This document shows, piece by piece, positions 1 through 5,888 of a stretch of DNA of 7,969 bases. The DNA comes from CAYZUC01 sp964481705 (GTDB lineage Bacteria > Bacillota > Clostridia > Lachnospirales > Lachnospiraceae): contig CAYZUC010000118.1 in NCBI GenBank assembly GCA_964481705.1, positions 1 to 7,969 on the forward strand, in the 5' to 3' direction. Positions within the stretch are counted from its first letter, which is position 1; each line of letters begins with the position of its first letter. The notes under the pieces are model-generated. The model had not been told where the DNA came from, did not search any database, and worked only from the letters and a program-made list of their open reading frames with translations. The translations under genes were made by a program, and so were the position numbers.

Positions 1-746
1 ATAACAACGACTGCTGCTGCACCATCGTTGATTCCAGATGCATTACCTGCTGTTACAAATCCGCCCGGATTAATGGTACGAAGCTTAGCAAGACCTTCCA
101 TTGTTGTACCAGGTCTTGGTCCTTCATCCTTATTTACAATGATTGTTTCTTTTTTCTTCTTAACTTCTACAGGAACGATCTCTTTGTCAAATCTTCCTGC
201 TTCCTGAGCTGCGCAAGCCTTCTGCTGGCTCTTTACAGAGAACTCATCAAGCTCTTCACGAGTAAGTCCCCACTCTTCACAGATATTGTCTGCTGTCTTG
301 ATCATGTGATAATCATTGAATGCATCCCAAAGAGCATTACCCATACGGTATCCATAACGTCCCTGAGGAAGAGCATAAGGAGCCATAGACATATTCTCCA
401 TACTACCTGCTACAACGATATCAGCATCACCTGCCATGATCATCTGTGCTGCCTGGTTAACACAGTTCAAACCAGAACCACAAACAACGTTCATAGTAAC
501 TGCAGGTACTTCAATAGGTAAACCTGCTTTTAATGTAGCCTGACGTGCTACGTTCTGTCCTAAACCAGCCTGAATTACACATCCCATATATACTTGATCG
601 ACCTTCTCCGGAGCAACACCTGCTCTGTTTAATGCCTCTTTGATTACGATTGCACCTAATTCTGCTGCTGGAACTGTACTTAAGCAACCACCCATAGTAC
701 CGATAGCTGTACGACATGCTCCTGCTAAAACAACTTTCTTAGCCAT
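1..746 (-). CDS. thl: Acetyl-CoA acetyltransferase (thiolase), N-terminal part, cut by window edge
   Basis: This biosynthetic-type thiolase condenses two acetyl-CoA to acetoacetyl-CoA, the first step towards butyrate in many Clostridia. Only the first 248 codons are present; the family is usually about 390 residues, so roughly two thirds is visible and the frame runs off the left edge open. The protein begins MAKKVVLAGACRTAIG. The acyl-accepting cysteine is Cys89 in the motif NVVCGSGLN. Residues near the visible end read VTAGNASGINDGAAAV, a conserved thiolase stretch. The catalytic His and second Cys of the C-terminal half lie outside the window. The ATG at 746 is preceded by AAGGAGGAATTTTC, an ideal ribosome binding site. 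A promoter lies just upstream at 801-829, so this gene starts its own transcription unit; any butyrate-pathway partners would lie to the left. The symbol thl is by family resemblance; the degradative versus biosynthetic role is inferred from the thiolase II-like sequence. Confidence 0.95.
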   Translation of the reverse strand, partial: MAKKVVLAGACRTAIGTMGGCLSTVPAAELGAIVIKEALNRAGVAPEKVDQVYMGCVIQAGLGQNVARQATLKAGLPIEVPAVTMNVVCGSGLNCVNQAAQMIMAGDADIVVAGSMENMSMAPYALPQGRYGYRMGNALWDAFNDYHMIKTADNICEEWGLTREELDEFSVKSQQKACAAQEAGRFDKEIVPVEVKKKKETIIVNKDEGPRPGTTMEGLAKLRTINPGGFVTAGNASGINDGAAAVVV

Positions 747-800
747 GAAAATTCCTCCTTAAAAATAGATTGTTATTTTTTTGTCATTGTCACTTTGTCC

Positions 801-829
801 ATTCTATCACAGAGCCCATTATTTTGCAA
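801..829 (-). promoter_or_regulatory. Sigma-A-type promoter of the thiolase gene
   Basis: On the minus strand, TTGCAA (824-829) is followed after exactly 17 bases by TAGAAT (801-806), with an extended -10 TGA immediately upstream (807-809). Transcription would start near 794 and give a leader of about 48 bases. It sits in the short gap between the hpf terminator and the thiolase start, which supports it. I looked for a Rex operator (TTGTTAA-N4-TTAACAA), known at clostridial thl promoters, and did not find a convincing one. Confidence 0.7.
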
Positions 830-840
830 GAACAAAGCAA

Positions 841-880
841 AAAAAGGGCAAAAAAAGGATACCCATAAGATAGGGTATCC
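841..880 (-). terminator. Intrinsic terminator after hpf
   Basis: A perfect 8-bp stem, GGATACCC (857-864) with GGGTATCC (873-880) and an 8-base loop, is followed on the minus strand by seven T (850-856), then GCCC and a further T-run. It begins 13 bases after the hpf stop codon. It separates hpf from the thiolase promoter immediately downstream. Confidence 0.9.
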
Positions 881-893
881 AATTATCTCATTT

Positions 894-1421
894 CTAGAAC
901 TCAGGTTCAATCAAACCGTAAGTATTTCCTTTTCTCTTATAGACAACATTCACTTCATCCGACTCTGCATTCAAGAATACGAAGAAATTGTGTCCAAGTA
1001 ATTCCATCTGTACACATGCATCCTCCGGATACATTGGCTTAATCCCAAAGTGCTTGGTACGAATAATTTGAATCTCCTCATCATCTGCAGATTCTTTATC
1101 AATAAAGTCCTGACGGAAACTTCCGTTTCCCTGCTCCTTATCCACAATTTTATTCTTATACTTCTTAAGCTGTCTCTCGATAATCTCTTCTACAAGGTCA
1201 ATCGATACATACATATCATTGCTTACCTGTTCACTACGAATGATACTTCCCTTAACCGGAATTGTGACCTCAATCTTCTGTCTCTCTTTCTCCACGCTAA
1301 GCGTTACATGTACCTCCGTATCCGGAGTAAAGTATCTCTCCAGTTTTCCAATCTTGTCCTGAACTGCTGTCCTAAGACCTTCCGTTACGTCGATATTCTT
1401 GCCACTAATAATAAAACGCAT
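894..1421 (-). CDS. hpf: Ribosome hibernation promoting factor, long form (HPF/RaiA family)
   Basis: This cytoplasmic factor binds the decoding and P-site region of the 30S subunit and, in its long form, dimerises 70S ribosomes into inactive 100S particles in stationary phase or stress. The product is 175 residues. The N-terminal S30AE domain spans about residues 1-95 (MRFIISGKNIDVTEGLR onward). A charged linker is followed by the C-terminal dimerisation domain at about 117-175, with the hallmarks KHFGIKPM, QMELLGHNFFVF and YGLIEPEF. I chose ATG at 1421: AAGGAG lies 9 bases upstream. A TTG three codons earlier (1430) directly abuts that same AAGGAG and so cannot use it. The gene is monocistronic, with its own promoter (1478-1507), a dyad in the leader (1449-1473) and a terminator (841-880). 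In many Firmicutes hpf sits near secA; secA is absent here. Confidence 0.96.
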   Translation of the reverse strand: MRFIISGKNIDVTEGLRTAVQDKIGKLERYFTPDTEVHVTLSVEKERQKIEVTIPVKGSIIRSEQVSNDMYVSIDLVEEIIERQLKKYKNKIVDKEQGNGSFRQDFIDKESADDEEIQIIRTKHFGIKPMYPEDACVQMELLGHNFFVFLNAESDEVNVVYKRKGNTYGLIEPEF

Positions 1422-1448
1422 TTCGACCAACTCCTTTACTGGTAAATT

Positions 1449-1473
1449 CTAGACTTGTACTACTTAAGTCTAG
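1449..1473 (-). repeat. Perfect 8-bp inverted repeat at the hpf transcription start
   Basis: CTAGACTT (1449-1456) and AAGTCTAG (1466-1473) are perfect inverted arms around a 9-base spacer. The -10 box ends at 1478, so the dyad begins close to the predicted +1 and would either be a repressor operator or form a stem-loop at the very 5' end of the hpf mRNA. It lacks a U-tract, so it is not a terminator. The function is not known from sequence. Confidence 0.6.
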
Positions 1474-1477
1474 TTGT

Positions 1478-1507
1478 ATTATACCACATTCTTCAATCTG
1501 ATTGCAA
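1478..1507 (-). promoter_or_regulatory. Sigma-A-type promoter of hpf
   Basis: On the minus strand, TTGCAA (1502-1507) is followed after 18 bases by a perfect TATAAT (1478-1483). The bases just upstream of the -10 read TGG, an extended -10 element. The predicted start is near 1471, giving a leader of about 50 bases that contains the 1449-1473 dyad. Confidence 0.75.
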
Positions 1508-1868
1508 TGAAATAAACCGCTTTCTCATCTCTACGGCGTTCGACAGCAAAGTCAACTCCTTTTTTACAAAGAATGCAACTTTTACGTTTCTTCCAAAACT
1601 TTTGTTCGACCAGTTACCATAAATTTTTCGGTTTTTAACCCAAAATTATGTGGATAATGTGGATAACTTAGTGTATAAGTCCATTTTATCTCTCTTTTGA
1701 GGCCTAAAAATGTGGATAACTTTTGTCAGACGATTCTTTCGAAATTCGACTTTTTTCAAATGTTTTTTATTTTTTGTGCACCTTAACCAAAATCCATGTT
1801 AAATGCCTTATTTCGCTCCAAATTTTATCCTTGACAAAGTCTATTTCCATCTGCTATGTAACTACGAA
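1484..1868. other. AT-rich intergenic region between hpf and the NlpC/P60 gene
   Basis: No gene was found in this gap of nearly 400 bases. It contains the -35 side of the hpf promoter, a central cluster of DnaA boxes (1649-1719) and very T-rich flanks on the plus strand, for example 1749-1777. One 44-codon open frame on the minus strand (1479-1613) lacks a normal start codon and runs through the hpf promoter, so it is not annotated as a gene. Confidence 0.6.
1649..1719. promoter_or_regulatory. Cluster of three perfect DnaA boxes
   Basis: TGTGGATAA, the reverse complement of the consensus DnaA box TTATCCACA, occurs perfectly at 1649-1657, 1658-1666 and 1711-1719. The first two are directly abutting and all three have the same orientation. 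A 7/9 match (AGTGTATAA) lies at 1670-1678. DnaA boxes of this quality in tandem are known from replication origins and from DnaA-titrating or regulatory clusters. Here no dnaA, dnaN or rpmH gene is adjacent, so an origin role is not supported by context. Nearest genes are hpf and a wall hydrolase. Confidence 0.7.
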
Positions 1869-1870
1869 AT

Positions 1871-1899
1871 AAAAAACACCCTTGCATAAGCAAGGGTGT
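1871..1899 (-). terminator. Intrinsic terminator after the NlpC/P60 gene
   Basis: A perfect 10-bp stem, ACACCCTTGC (1876-1885) with GCAAGGGTGT (1890-1899), has a 4-base loop. It is followed on the minus strand by a run of six T (1871-1876, sharing one base with the stem). It begins 6 bases after the stop codon at 1906. Confidence 0.93.
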
Positions 1900-1905
1900 C
1901 ATAGA

Positions 1906-3315
1906 CTAAAAGATTCTTCGAACTGCTAAGACATTACGATAATTTGCATTGGATACTTTGATTCCGGTCGATGCTGTACTAGCATGTACAATCTGACCAT
2001 TTCCAATGTAAATACCTACATGACCTGAATAACATACGATGTCTCCGGCCTGAGCATTTCCAAGACCACCTACATCATATCCAACTCCTCGGTCTGCACC
2101 AGAAGAGTGTGGTAAAGAAACACCAAAGTTACGATATACACTCATTACAAATCCAGAACAATCCGTTCCATTCGTAAGAGAAGATCCTCCGAATACATAT
2201 GGATTACCAACAAACTGTAAACCATAGTTAGCAACTGCTGAACCGGTATCACTGCCACTTGCGGAAATTGCAGGTGCTGCTCCTCCTGCCGGTGCGGATT
2301 CCTTATTCTTGGATGCTTTCTTAACAGCCTTATCTGCTGCTTCCTGAGCGGCCTTTCTTGCAGCCTCTTCCTTTGCAAGTCTGGCTTCTTCTTCCTCTTT
2401 TGACTCTGCTCTCACAAAATCAGTAAAGAGGTCAACAAATTCTGTAGAAACGTAACCGTCACCTTCTTCAATGGATACCTTAACCCATCCGTCAAGCTCC
2501 TCTGTTACGGTAAGTTCATCTTCAATTGGAACCATTCCAAGCACTTCTGCTTCTGTGGATGGCTCACTACGAACATAAAGTGTTGTTGTTGTTACAACTG
2601 CAGTACGTACACCAACCTCCTTGGCTAATGCGACTGCATCATCACCGGTCACAACGTATTCGCCCTTAACATATCCAGTAACATTACCGGATTTGATCTT
2701 AATCCAATCACCTTCGGTCTCAAGCAAATCACCTACGGAGTTGTTATAAAGCTTTCCAACGACCTCTCCCTCTTCCTCGCTTGCTTTGTCTCTGACATTA
2801 ACGTAATCATTGACCTGAGCAATTACAAGATTGGTAAAGTCTTCTTCTTCATTGGATGTATTCTCACTCTCGGTGATAACATTAACCAATTCACTCTCAT
2901 CACCCTCGACTGCTCCATCTTGGCTGACAGATCCGGGTTCTTCAACTATCTCTGTAACTTCATCCTCGCTAACACTGATGGTAGCAGATGCTGCACCAAC
3001 CGTAAGGATTGCAGGATCCGTATTATCTGCGGTCTCCTTAATGGTTGTTTCTTTCTTAACGGTACTTTCAAATGGTACTATCTCTTCTATAGCTTCTCCT
3101 GCTGAGAGAGCTGTCAATTCATTTCCACTTGCCGAAAACTTAATCTTATCTGCCTTAACAGATGTTACTGATTTACCTTCATTCAATGCCCTAGCAATTC
3201 CAGCCACCGGCATAACATGAGATACTGTCATTGCCTGTGTCGTGAAAGGAAATTCAGTAAACATTAATGCTCCCGTAAGACAACACGCGGTTACTTTCAC
3301 AAGTCCTTTGTTCAT
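1906..3315 (-). CDS. Secreted SH3b-domain NlpC/P60 (C40) peptidoglycan endopeptidase
   Basis: This is a predicted extracellular wall hydrolase that cleaves peptide stems of peptidoglycan. The 469-residue product opens with a signal peptide (MNKGLVKVTACCLTGALMF, cleavage likely near residue 28 after TTQA). A Thr/Ser- and acid-rich segment follows. Two bacterial SH3 domains lie at about 163-223 and 238-294, each with the YVNVR or LYVRS entry motif and a GDW/DGW turn. An Ala/Glu/Lys-rich, probably helical linker spans about 300-336, and the NlpC/P60 domain about 359-469. The catalytic Cys386 (TDCSGF), His432 (GHVGIY) and His444 (IVHAS) are all present. I chose ATG at 3315, with AGGAG 11 bases upstream; a GTG at 3342 is in frame but has no ribosome binding site and would put a hydrophilic stretch before the signal peptide. 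The gene has its own promoter and terminator. The exact bond cleaved cannot be told from sequence. Confidence 0.93.
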   Translation of the reverse strand: MNKGLVKVTACCLTGALMFTEFPFTTQAMTVSHVMPVAGIARALNEGKSVTSVKADKIKFSASGNELTALSAGEAIEEIVPFESTVKKETTIKETADNTDPAILTVGAASATISVSEDEVTEIVEEPGSVSQDGAVEGDESELVNVITESENTSNEEEDFTNLVIAQVNDYVNVRDKASEEEGEVVGKLYNNSVGDLLETEGDWIKIKSGNVTGYVKGEYVVTGDDAVALAKEVGVRTAVVTTTTLYVRSEPSTEAEVLGMVPIEDELTVTEELDGWVKVSIEEGDGYVSTEFVDLFTDFVRAESKEEEEARLAKEEAARKAAQEAADKAVKKASKNKESAPAGGAAPAISASGSDTGSAVANYGLQFVGNPYVFGGSSLTNGTDCSGFVMSVYRNFGVSLPHSSGADRGVGYDVGGLGNAQAGDIVCYSGHVGIYIGNGQIVHASTASTGIKVSNANYRNVLAVRRIF

Positions 3316-3367
3316 GGGTTTTATGTCTCCTGTCAGTTTCACTTTTCTAAAAAGTATATTACGACTT

Positions 3368-3415
3368 TGTTACATCTGTAAATAAATATATCACTGTATG
3401 TAACATTTGTCAACA
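3368..3415. repeat. Paired repeats flanking the NlpC/P60 promoter -10 box
   Basis: TGTTACAT (3368-3375) and ATGTAACA (3398-3405) are perfect 8-bp inverted arms, 22 bases apart, enclosing the -10 box. Read on the plus strand, the same sites also form an imperfect direct repeat: TGTTACATCTGTAAATA at 3368-3384 and TGTAACATTTGTCAACA at 3399-3415 match at 13 of 17 positions with a 31-base period, about three helical turns. One copy overlaps the -35 box, the other the predicted start. This arrangement suggests an operator. It resembles the WalR half-site TGTWAH, but the spacing between half-sites is 3, not the consensus 5. Confidence 0.55.
3385..3413 (-). promoter_or_regulatory. Strong sigma-A-type promoter of the NlpC/P60 gene
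   Basis: On the minus strand, a perfect TTGACA (3408-3413) is separated by 17 bases from TATATT (3385-3390), with an extended TGA just upstream of the -10. The predicted start is near 3378, giving a leader of about 63 bases to the ATG at 3315. It is the best promoter match in the window and shows that this gene need not depend on read-through from trxB. Confidence 0.82.
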
Positions 3416-3460
3416 ACAAGAAGTATTTACCAGTTTACATAAAACCACTAAATATGGGGT

Positions 3461-4390
3461 TTATTTGGACATATGGTCAATTAAGTACCTTTGTGCGGAA
3501 AATACCGCATTTGCGCCATCTGCAACTGCTGTTACTATTTGTCGCAGCTGCTTTTCCCTTACATCTCCGACAGCAAATACTCCCGCCTGTGAAGTTGTTC
3601 CGTCTTCTCCTGCTATAATATAGCCCTGTCCATTCATGGAAAGCTTGCCGGTATATTCATTGGAATTCGGAAGTATGCCAACTGCAATAAAAACTCCATC
3701 TACCTGCAGATCCTTTTGCTCTCCGGTATGAACATCCTCAATGCATATACTCTGAACCTGTTCTTCTCCCTTAATCTCTTTCACAACATTACTCCATATC
3801 ATCTCAACATTCGGAAGCTGAAACAGACTTTCCTGTAAGGATTTTGCCGCACGTAACTCATTCCGTCTGTGAATCACGTAAACCTTTGCACAACCCCTTG
3901 CAAGAAAAATTGCATCTTCTACTGCTACATCACCACCTCCAACTACTGCAACAGTACGTCCGCGAAAAAAAGCCCCATCGCAGGTAGCGCAATAGGAGAC
4001 TCCCATTCCCGAAAGCTCTCTCTCTCCAGGTACTTGAAGCTTTGCATGCCTGGCACCGGTAGCAATAATCAGTGTTCTGCAGGAATACTCCTTCTCCTGT
4101 CCATACACCATTTTTATTTCGTCATCTATGCGTATGCCTTCGACCTCATCCATGATAAATGGTACCTCGATCCTGTCAGCATGTTCGCGGAAATGCTCAC
4201 TTAAATCAGAGCCGCTAATACCCGGAAGTCCAGGGTAGTTATCTACCTCGTAGGTATTAAGAACCTGTCCTCCACTTATCCCGTTCTTTTCAATTACAAG
4301 AACATTCAATCGCGCTCTTTTTGCATAAATTGCTGCGGACAATCCAGCCGGCCCGGAACCTATAATGATCATATCAAATATATCCGACAT
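3461..4390 (-). CDS. trxB: Thioredoxin reductase
   Basis: This cytoplasmic flavoenzyme passes electrons from NAD(P)H through FAD and a redox-active disulfide to thioredoxin. The 309-residue product has the usual family length. The FAD-binding GSGPAG is at 11-16, with a second FAD contact at VFAVGDVREKQLRQ (271-284). The redox pair Cys134-Ala-Thr-Cys137 sits in the motif CATCDGAFF. The nucleotide-binding fold starts with GGGDVA at 151-156, and HRR (174-176) with Arg180 is the signature usually linked to NADPH use. The start ATG at 4390 follows GAGAGGTGAAAG. The gene is divergent from the SDR gene, with a 195-base shared upstream region, and lies upstream of the NlpC/P60 gene on the same strand. 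No clear terminator was seen after its stop, so some read-through into the wall hydrolase is possible. No thioredoxin gene is adjacent. Confidence 0.96.
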   Translation of the reverse strand: MSDIFDMIIIGSGPAGLSAAIYAKRARLNVLVIEKNGISGGQVLNTYEVDNYPGLPGISGSDLSEHFREHADRIEVPFIMDEVEGIRIDDEIKMVYGQEKEYSCRTLIIATGARHAKLQVPGERELSGMGVSYCATCDGAFFRGRTVAVVGGGDVAVEDAIFLARGCAKVYVIHRRNELRAAKSLQESLFQLPNVEMIWSNVVKEIKGEEQVQSICIEDVHTGEQKDLQVDGVFIAVGILPNSNEYTGKLSMNGQGYIIAGEDGTTSQAGVFAVGDVREKQLRQIVTAVADGANAVFSAQRYLIDHMSK

Positions 4391-4436
4391 CTTTCACCTC
4401 TCACATTCAAGTTTCTACAGTTTCCTACTATAAGAC

Positions 4437-4445
4437 AGTATATCA
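4437..4445 (-). promoter_or_regulatory. Candidate extended -10 promoter of trxB
   Basis: On the minus strand, TGATATACT (4437-4445) is an extended -10 element with TATACT matching the consensus at 5 of 6 positions. The -35 region 17 bases upstream (TAGAAG) is poor, so recognition would rest on the TGn extension. The predicted start is near 4430, giving a leader of about 40 bases. Confidence 0.45.
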
Positions 4446-4489
4446 TCTTTATTGCGTTTCTTCTATATTAATAAGGTCTCATAAAAAGA

Positions 4490-4519
4490 TTGTTTTATTC
4501 ATGGAATCTGGTATACAAT
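4490..4519 (+). promoter_or_regulatory. Candidate promoter of the SDR gene
   Basis: TTGTTT (4490-4495) and TACAAT (4514-4519) are 18 bases apart; an overlapping TATACA (4512-4517, spacing 16) is an alternative -10. The -35 is weak, and the assignment rests on position upstream of the TTG start. The predicted start is near 4526, inside the palindrome at 4525-4542. Confidence 0.4.
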
Positions 4520-4524
4520 AAATT

Positions 4525-4542
4525 TATAGAAACATTTCTATA
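4525..4542. repeat. Palindrome at the SDR gene transcription start
   Basis: TATAGAAA (4525-4532) and TTTCTATA (4535-4542) form perfect 8-bp inverted arms with a 2-base centre, typical of a dimeric repressor operator. It lies just downstream of the candidate -10 box and about 45 bases before the start codon. No regulator is encoded nearby and I do not recognise the motif. Confidence 0.5.
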
Positions 4543-4572
4543 TTTGATCATAATTATTACAGATTACATGAG

Positions 4573-4578
4573 AGGAGG
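4573..4578 (+). promoter_or_regulatory. Shine-Dalgarno AGGAGG that fixes a TTG start
   Basis: AGGAGG at 4573-4578 lies 7 bases before TTG at 4586. An in-frame ATG at 4568 precedes this ribosome binding site and has none of its own, so TTG is the supported start of the SDR protein. Confidence 0.85.
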
Positions 4579-4585
4579 ACTCATT

Positions 4586-5308
4586 TTGAAAGAAAAATAT
4601 GCACTTGTAACGGGTGCTTCCAGAGGTATCGGACGGTCGATTGCTATTGCACTTGCCAAGGAAAAATATCATCTGTACTTAGTTTGTCAGAAATCTAAGG
4701 ATGAAATGGATTCCTTACGAGTAGAGCTCGAGACCGAGTACCATATTAATTGCAAAACTTTTGTGGGAGATATTGGCGATTACGACTTTGTTGAGCATAT
4801 GTTTGAAAGTATATCAGAACTAGATGTCCTGATTAACAACGCGGGAATTTCCCACATTGGACTGTTAAATGATATGAGCATTGAGGAATGGAATAAGCTT
4901 ATGAATACCAATCTCACATCGGTATTTTCCTGTTGCAAATTCGCTTCCAAGCTGATGATTCCAAAGAAATGCGGCAAAATTGTAAATATTTCTTCTGCAT
5001 GGGGCAAGGTGGGTGCTTCCATGGAAGTTGCATATTCTGCATCAAAAGGCGGCGTAAATGCTTTCACCAAAGCATTGGCAAAGGAACTTGGACCAAGTAA
5101 TATTCAGGTCAATGCCATAGCCTGTGGCGTAATTGATACCGATATGAATAAGGTCTTTAGTGAAGAAGAAAGAGAAGAACTGATTCAAGAGATCCCTGCC
5201 GACCGCATGGGACGCACTGATGAGGTAGCAGAGCTTGTGATTTGTCTTGTAAAAGGAAATGAATATCTTACCGGTCAGGTATTGGGACTGGATGGCGGCT
5301 GGATTTAG
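4586..5308 (+). CDS. SDR-family NAD(P)-dependent oxidoreductase (FabG-like)
   Basis: This is a classical short-chain dehydrogenase/reductase of 240 residues, starting at TTG (see 4573-4578). The cofactor loop TGASRGIG is at 9-16, the structural NNAG at 84-87, and the catalytic Ser137, Tyr150 and Lys154 are in the right spacing (NISS ... YSASK). The C-terminal end reads GLDGGWI. FabG (3-oxoacyl-ACP reductase) is the default name for such proteins, but the gene is not in a fatty-acid synthesis cluster. The active-site stretch AWGKVGASMEVAYSASKGG resembles, from memory, YmfI-type SDRs, which reduce the 5-aminopentanone modification on elongation factor P in Bacillus subtilis. I therefore leave the substrate open. 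The gene is monocistronic, divergent from trxB and ended by the hairpin at 5325-5370. Confidence 0.93.
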   Translation: MKEKYALVTGASRGIGRSIAIALAKEKYHLYLVCQKSKDEMDSLRVELETEYHINCKTFVGDIGDYDFVEHMFESISELDVLINNAGISHIGLLNDMSIEEWNKLMNTNLTSVFSCCKFASKLMIPKKCGKIVNISSAWGKVGASMEVAYSASKGGVNAFTKALAKELGPSNIQVNAIACGVIDTDMNKVFSEEEREELIQEIPADRMGRTDEVAELVICLVKGNEYLTGQVLGLDGGWI

Positions 5309-5324
5309 CATCACATGCACTTAT

Positions 5325-5380
5325 AGCTGATTCAACCCTAATCTGTAACACAATTAGGGTTGAATCAGCTTTTCTATTTC
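5325..5380 (+). terminator. Intrinsic terminator with an 18-bp perfect stem between convergent genes
   Basis: AGCTGATTCAACCCTAAT (5325-5342) pairs perfectly with its reverse complement at 5353-5370 around a 10-base loop, followed on the plus strand by TTTTCTATTTC. It begins 16 bases after the SDR stop. It ends 3 bases before the stop codon of the convergent flavodoxin gene. The minus strand has no U-tract after the stem (ATAAGTGC), so termination should be mainly for plus-strand transcripts, though the hairpin could also cap the 3' end of the minus-strand mRNA. Confidence 0.88.
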
Positions 5381-5871
5381 GTACAGTCCTGAATTAATTC
5401 CCCAATATACTCTTTCTTGGTGTTATCAAAAGAGGTCGTTAGCGCTTTTGCCATTTTTGCTTCTTCCTCTGTACAATTCTGATTTTGGAGTGTTGCTTTG
5501 GAAACCATTTTAAGCATTCCCTTCTGAATAAATCCCAATTTTTCCTGACTGACACCACCTACATAGTAATAAAGTGGCTCAGAGCCCATAGCGTTCACAT
5601 TTCTCAGGCTCTCAACAAGTTCCTTTGACGCAGGCGTTGCTCCAACTCCAAATACGAATAAATGGGGAAGATTCAAGGCCTTGATCTTGTCATAGCCCAT
5701 AATGTGGCTTCCCATAATCCACCCTCCAAAGATAACCTGATCGTAATCAGCTAACTCTTTTGCATTTACCTTCTTGCGTGGAAGTGCTTCGCATCCCAGC
5801 TCTTCTGCAATCCATCTAGCATACTTCTCTGTAAATCCGGAATTACTTTGAAATAAAACGATTCTTTTCAT
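5374..5871 (-). CDS. Flavodoxin-domain protein
   Basis: The 165-residue product has the Rossmann-like flavodoxin fold: a first strand MKRIVLFQ, then the FMN phosphate loop SNSGFT at 9-14 followed by the helix EKYARWIAEELG. The strand YDQVIFGGWIM (43-53) and HLFVFGVGA (70-78) are the next core strands with flavin-contact loops. It resembles the flavodoxin-like family that includes HemG-type protoporphyrinogen oxidases, but heme function is not implied. The start ATG at 5871 follows AAGGAGAGAAACAA. It lies only 17 bases after the uppP stop, and its ribosome binding site fills that gap, so the two are almost certainly one operon with this gene second. The physiological electron donor and acceptor cannot be told. 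Confidence 0.85.
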   Translation of the reverse strand: MKRIVLFQSNSGFTEKYARWIAEELGCEALPRKKVNAKELADYDQVIFGGWIMGSHIMGYDKIKALNLPHLFVFGVGATPASKELVESLRNVNAMGSEPLYYYVGGVSQEKLGFIQKGMLKMVSKATLQNQNCTEEEAKMAKALTTSFDNTKKEYIGELIQDCTK

Positions 5872-5888
5872 TTGTTTCTCTCCTTTTT

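Noticed and set aside
306..717. Open frames on both strands inside the thiolase region
   Set aside because: The true reading frame here is the thiolase with Cys89 and its flanking motifs, open across the whole of 1-746; the others are shadows.
771..792. Possible Rex operator (TTGTTA) in the thiolase leader
   Set aside because: The second half TTAACAA is missing, so it does not fit the Rex palindrome.
1050..1445. Long plus-strand open frame opposite hpf
   Set aside because: It is antisense to a certain gene, has no ribosome binding site, and its product has no recognisable domain. The same applies to the plus-strand frames opposite the peptidase (2831-3220) and trxB (3869-4204).
1595..1608. 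LexA-like site (AAAAC-TTTT-GTTCG against CGAAC-N4-GTTCG)
   Set aside because: Only one half-site is perfect (8 of 10 positions overall), and it lies over 100 bases upstream of the hpf promoter with no SOS-type gene nearby.
1479..1613. A 44-codon open frame on the minus strand with a CxxC (KSCILCKKG) before hpf
   Set aside because: It has no ATG, GTG or TTG start in a usable place (only CTG), no ribosome binding site, and it runs straight through the hpf -35 and -10 boxes. Most likely chance, though the residues look somewhat protein-like.
1831..1860. Plus-strand TTGACA with a weak TATGTA 18 bases downstream
   Set aside because: The -10 matches at only 3 of 6 positions, and any transcript would run antisense into the peptidase terminator with no gene to serve.
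3442..3462. Possible terminator after trxB (AAACC/GGTTT)
   Set aside because: The stem is only 5 bp, overlaps the stop codon, and has a four-base T-run; too weak to call.
4490..4585. N-terminal extension of the SDR protein from an ATG at 4490
   Set aside because: That ATG-like start lies inside the promoter region and has no ribosome binding site, whereas TTG at 4586 has a perfect AGGAGG 7 bases upstream and gives the normal SDR length.
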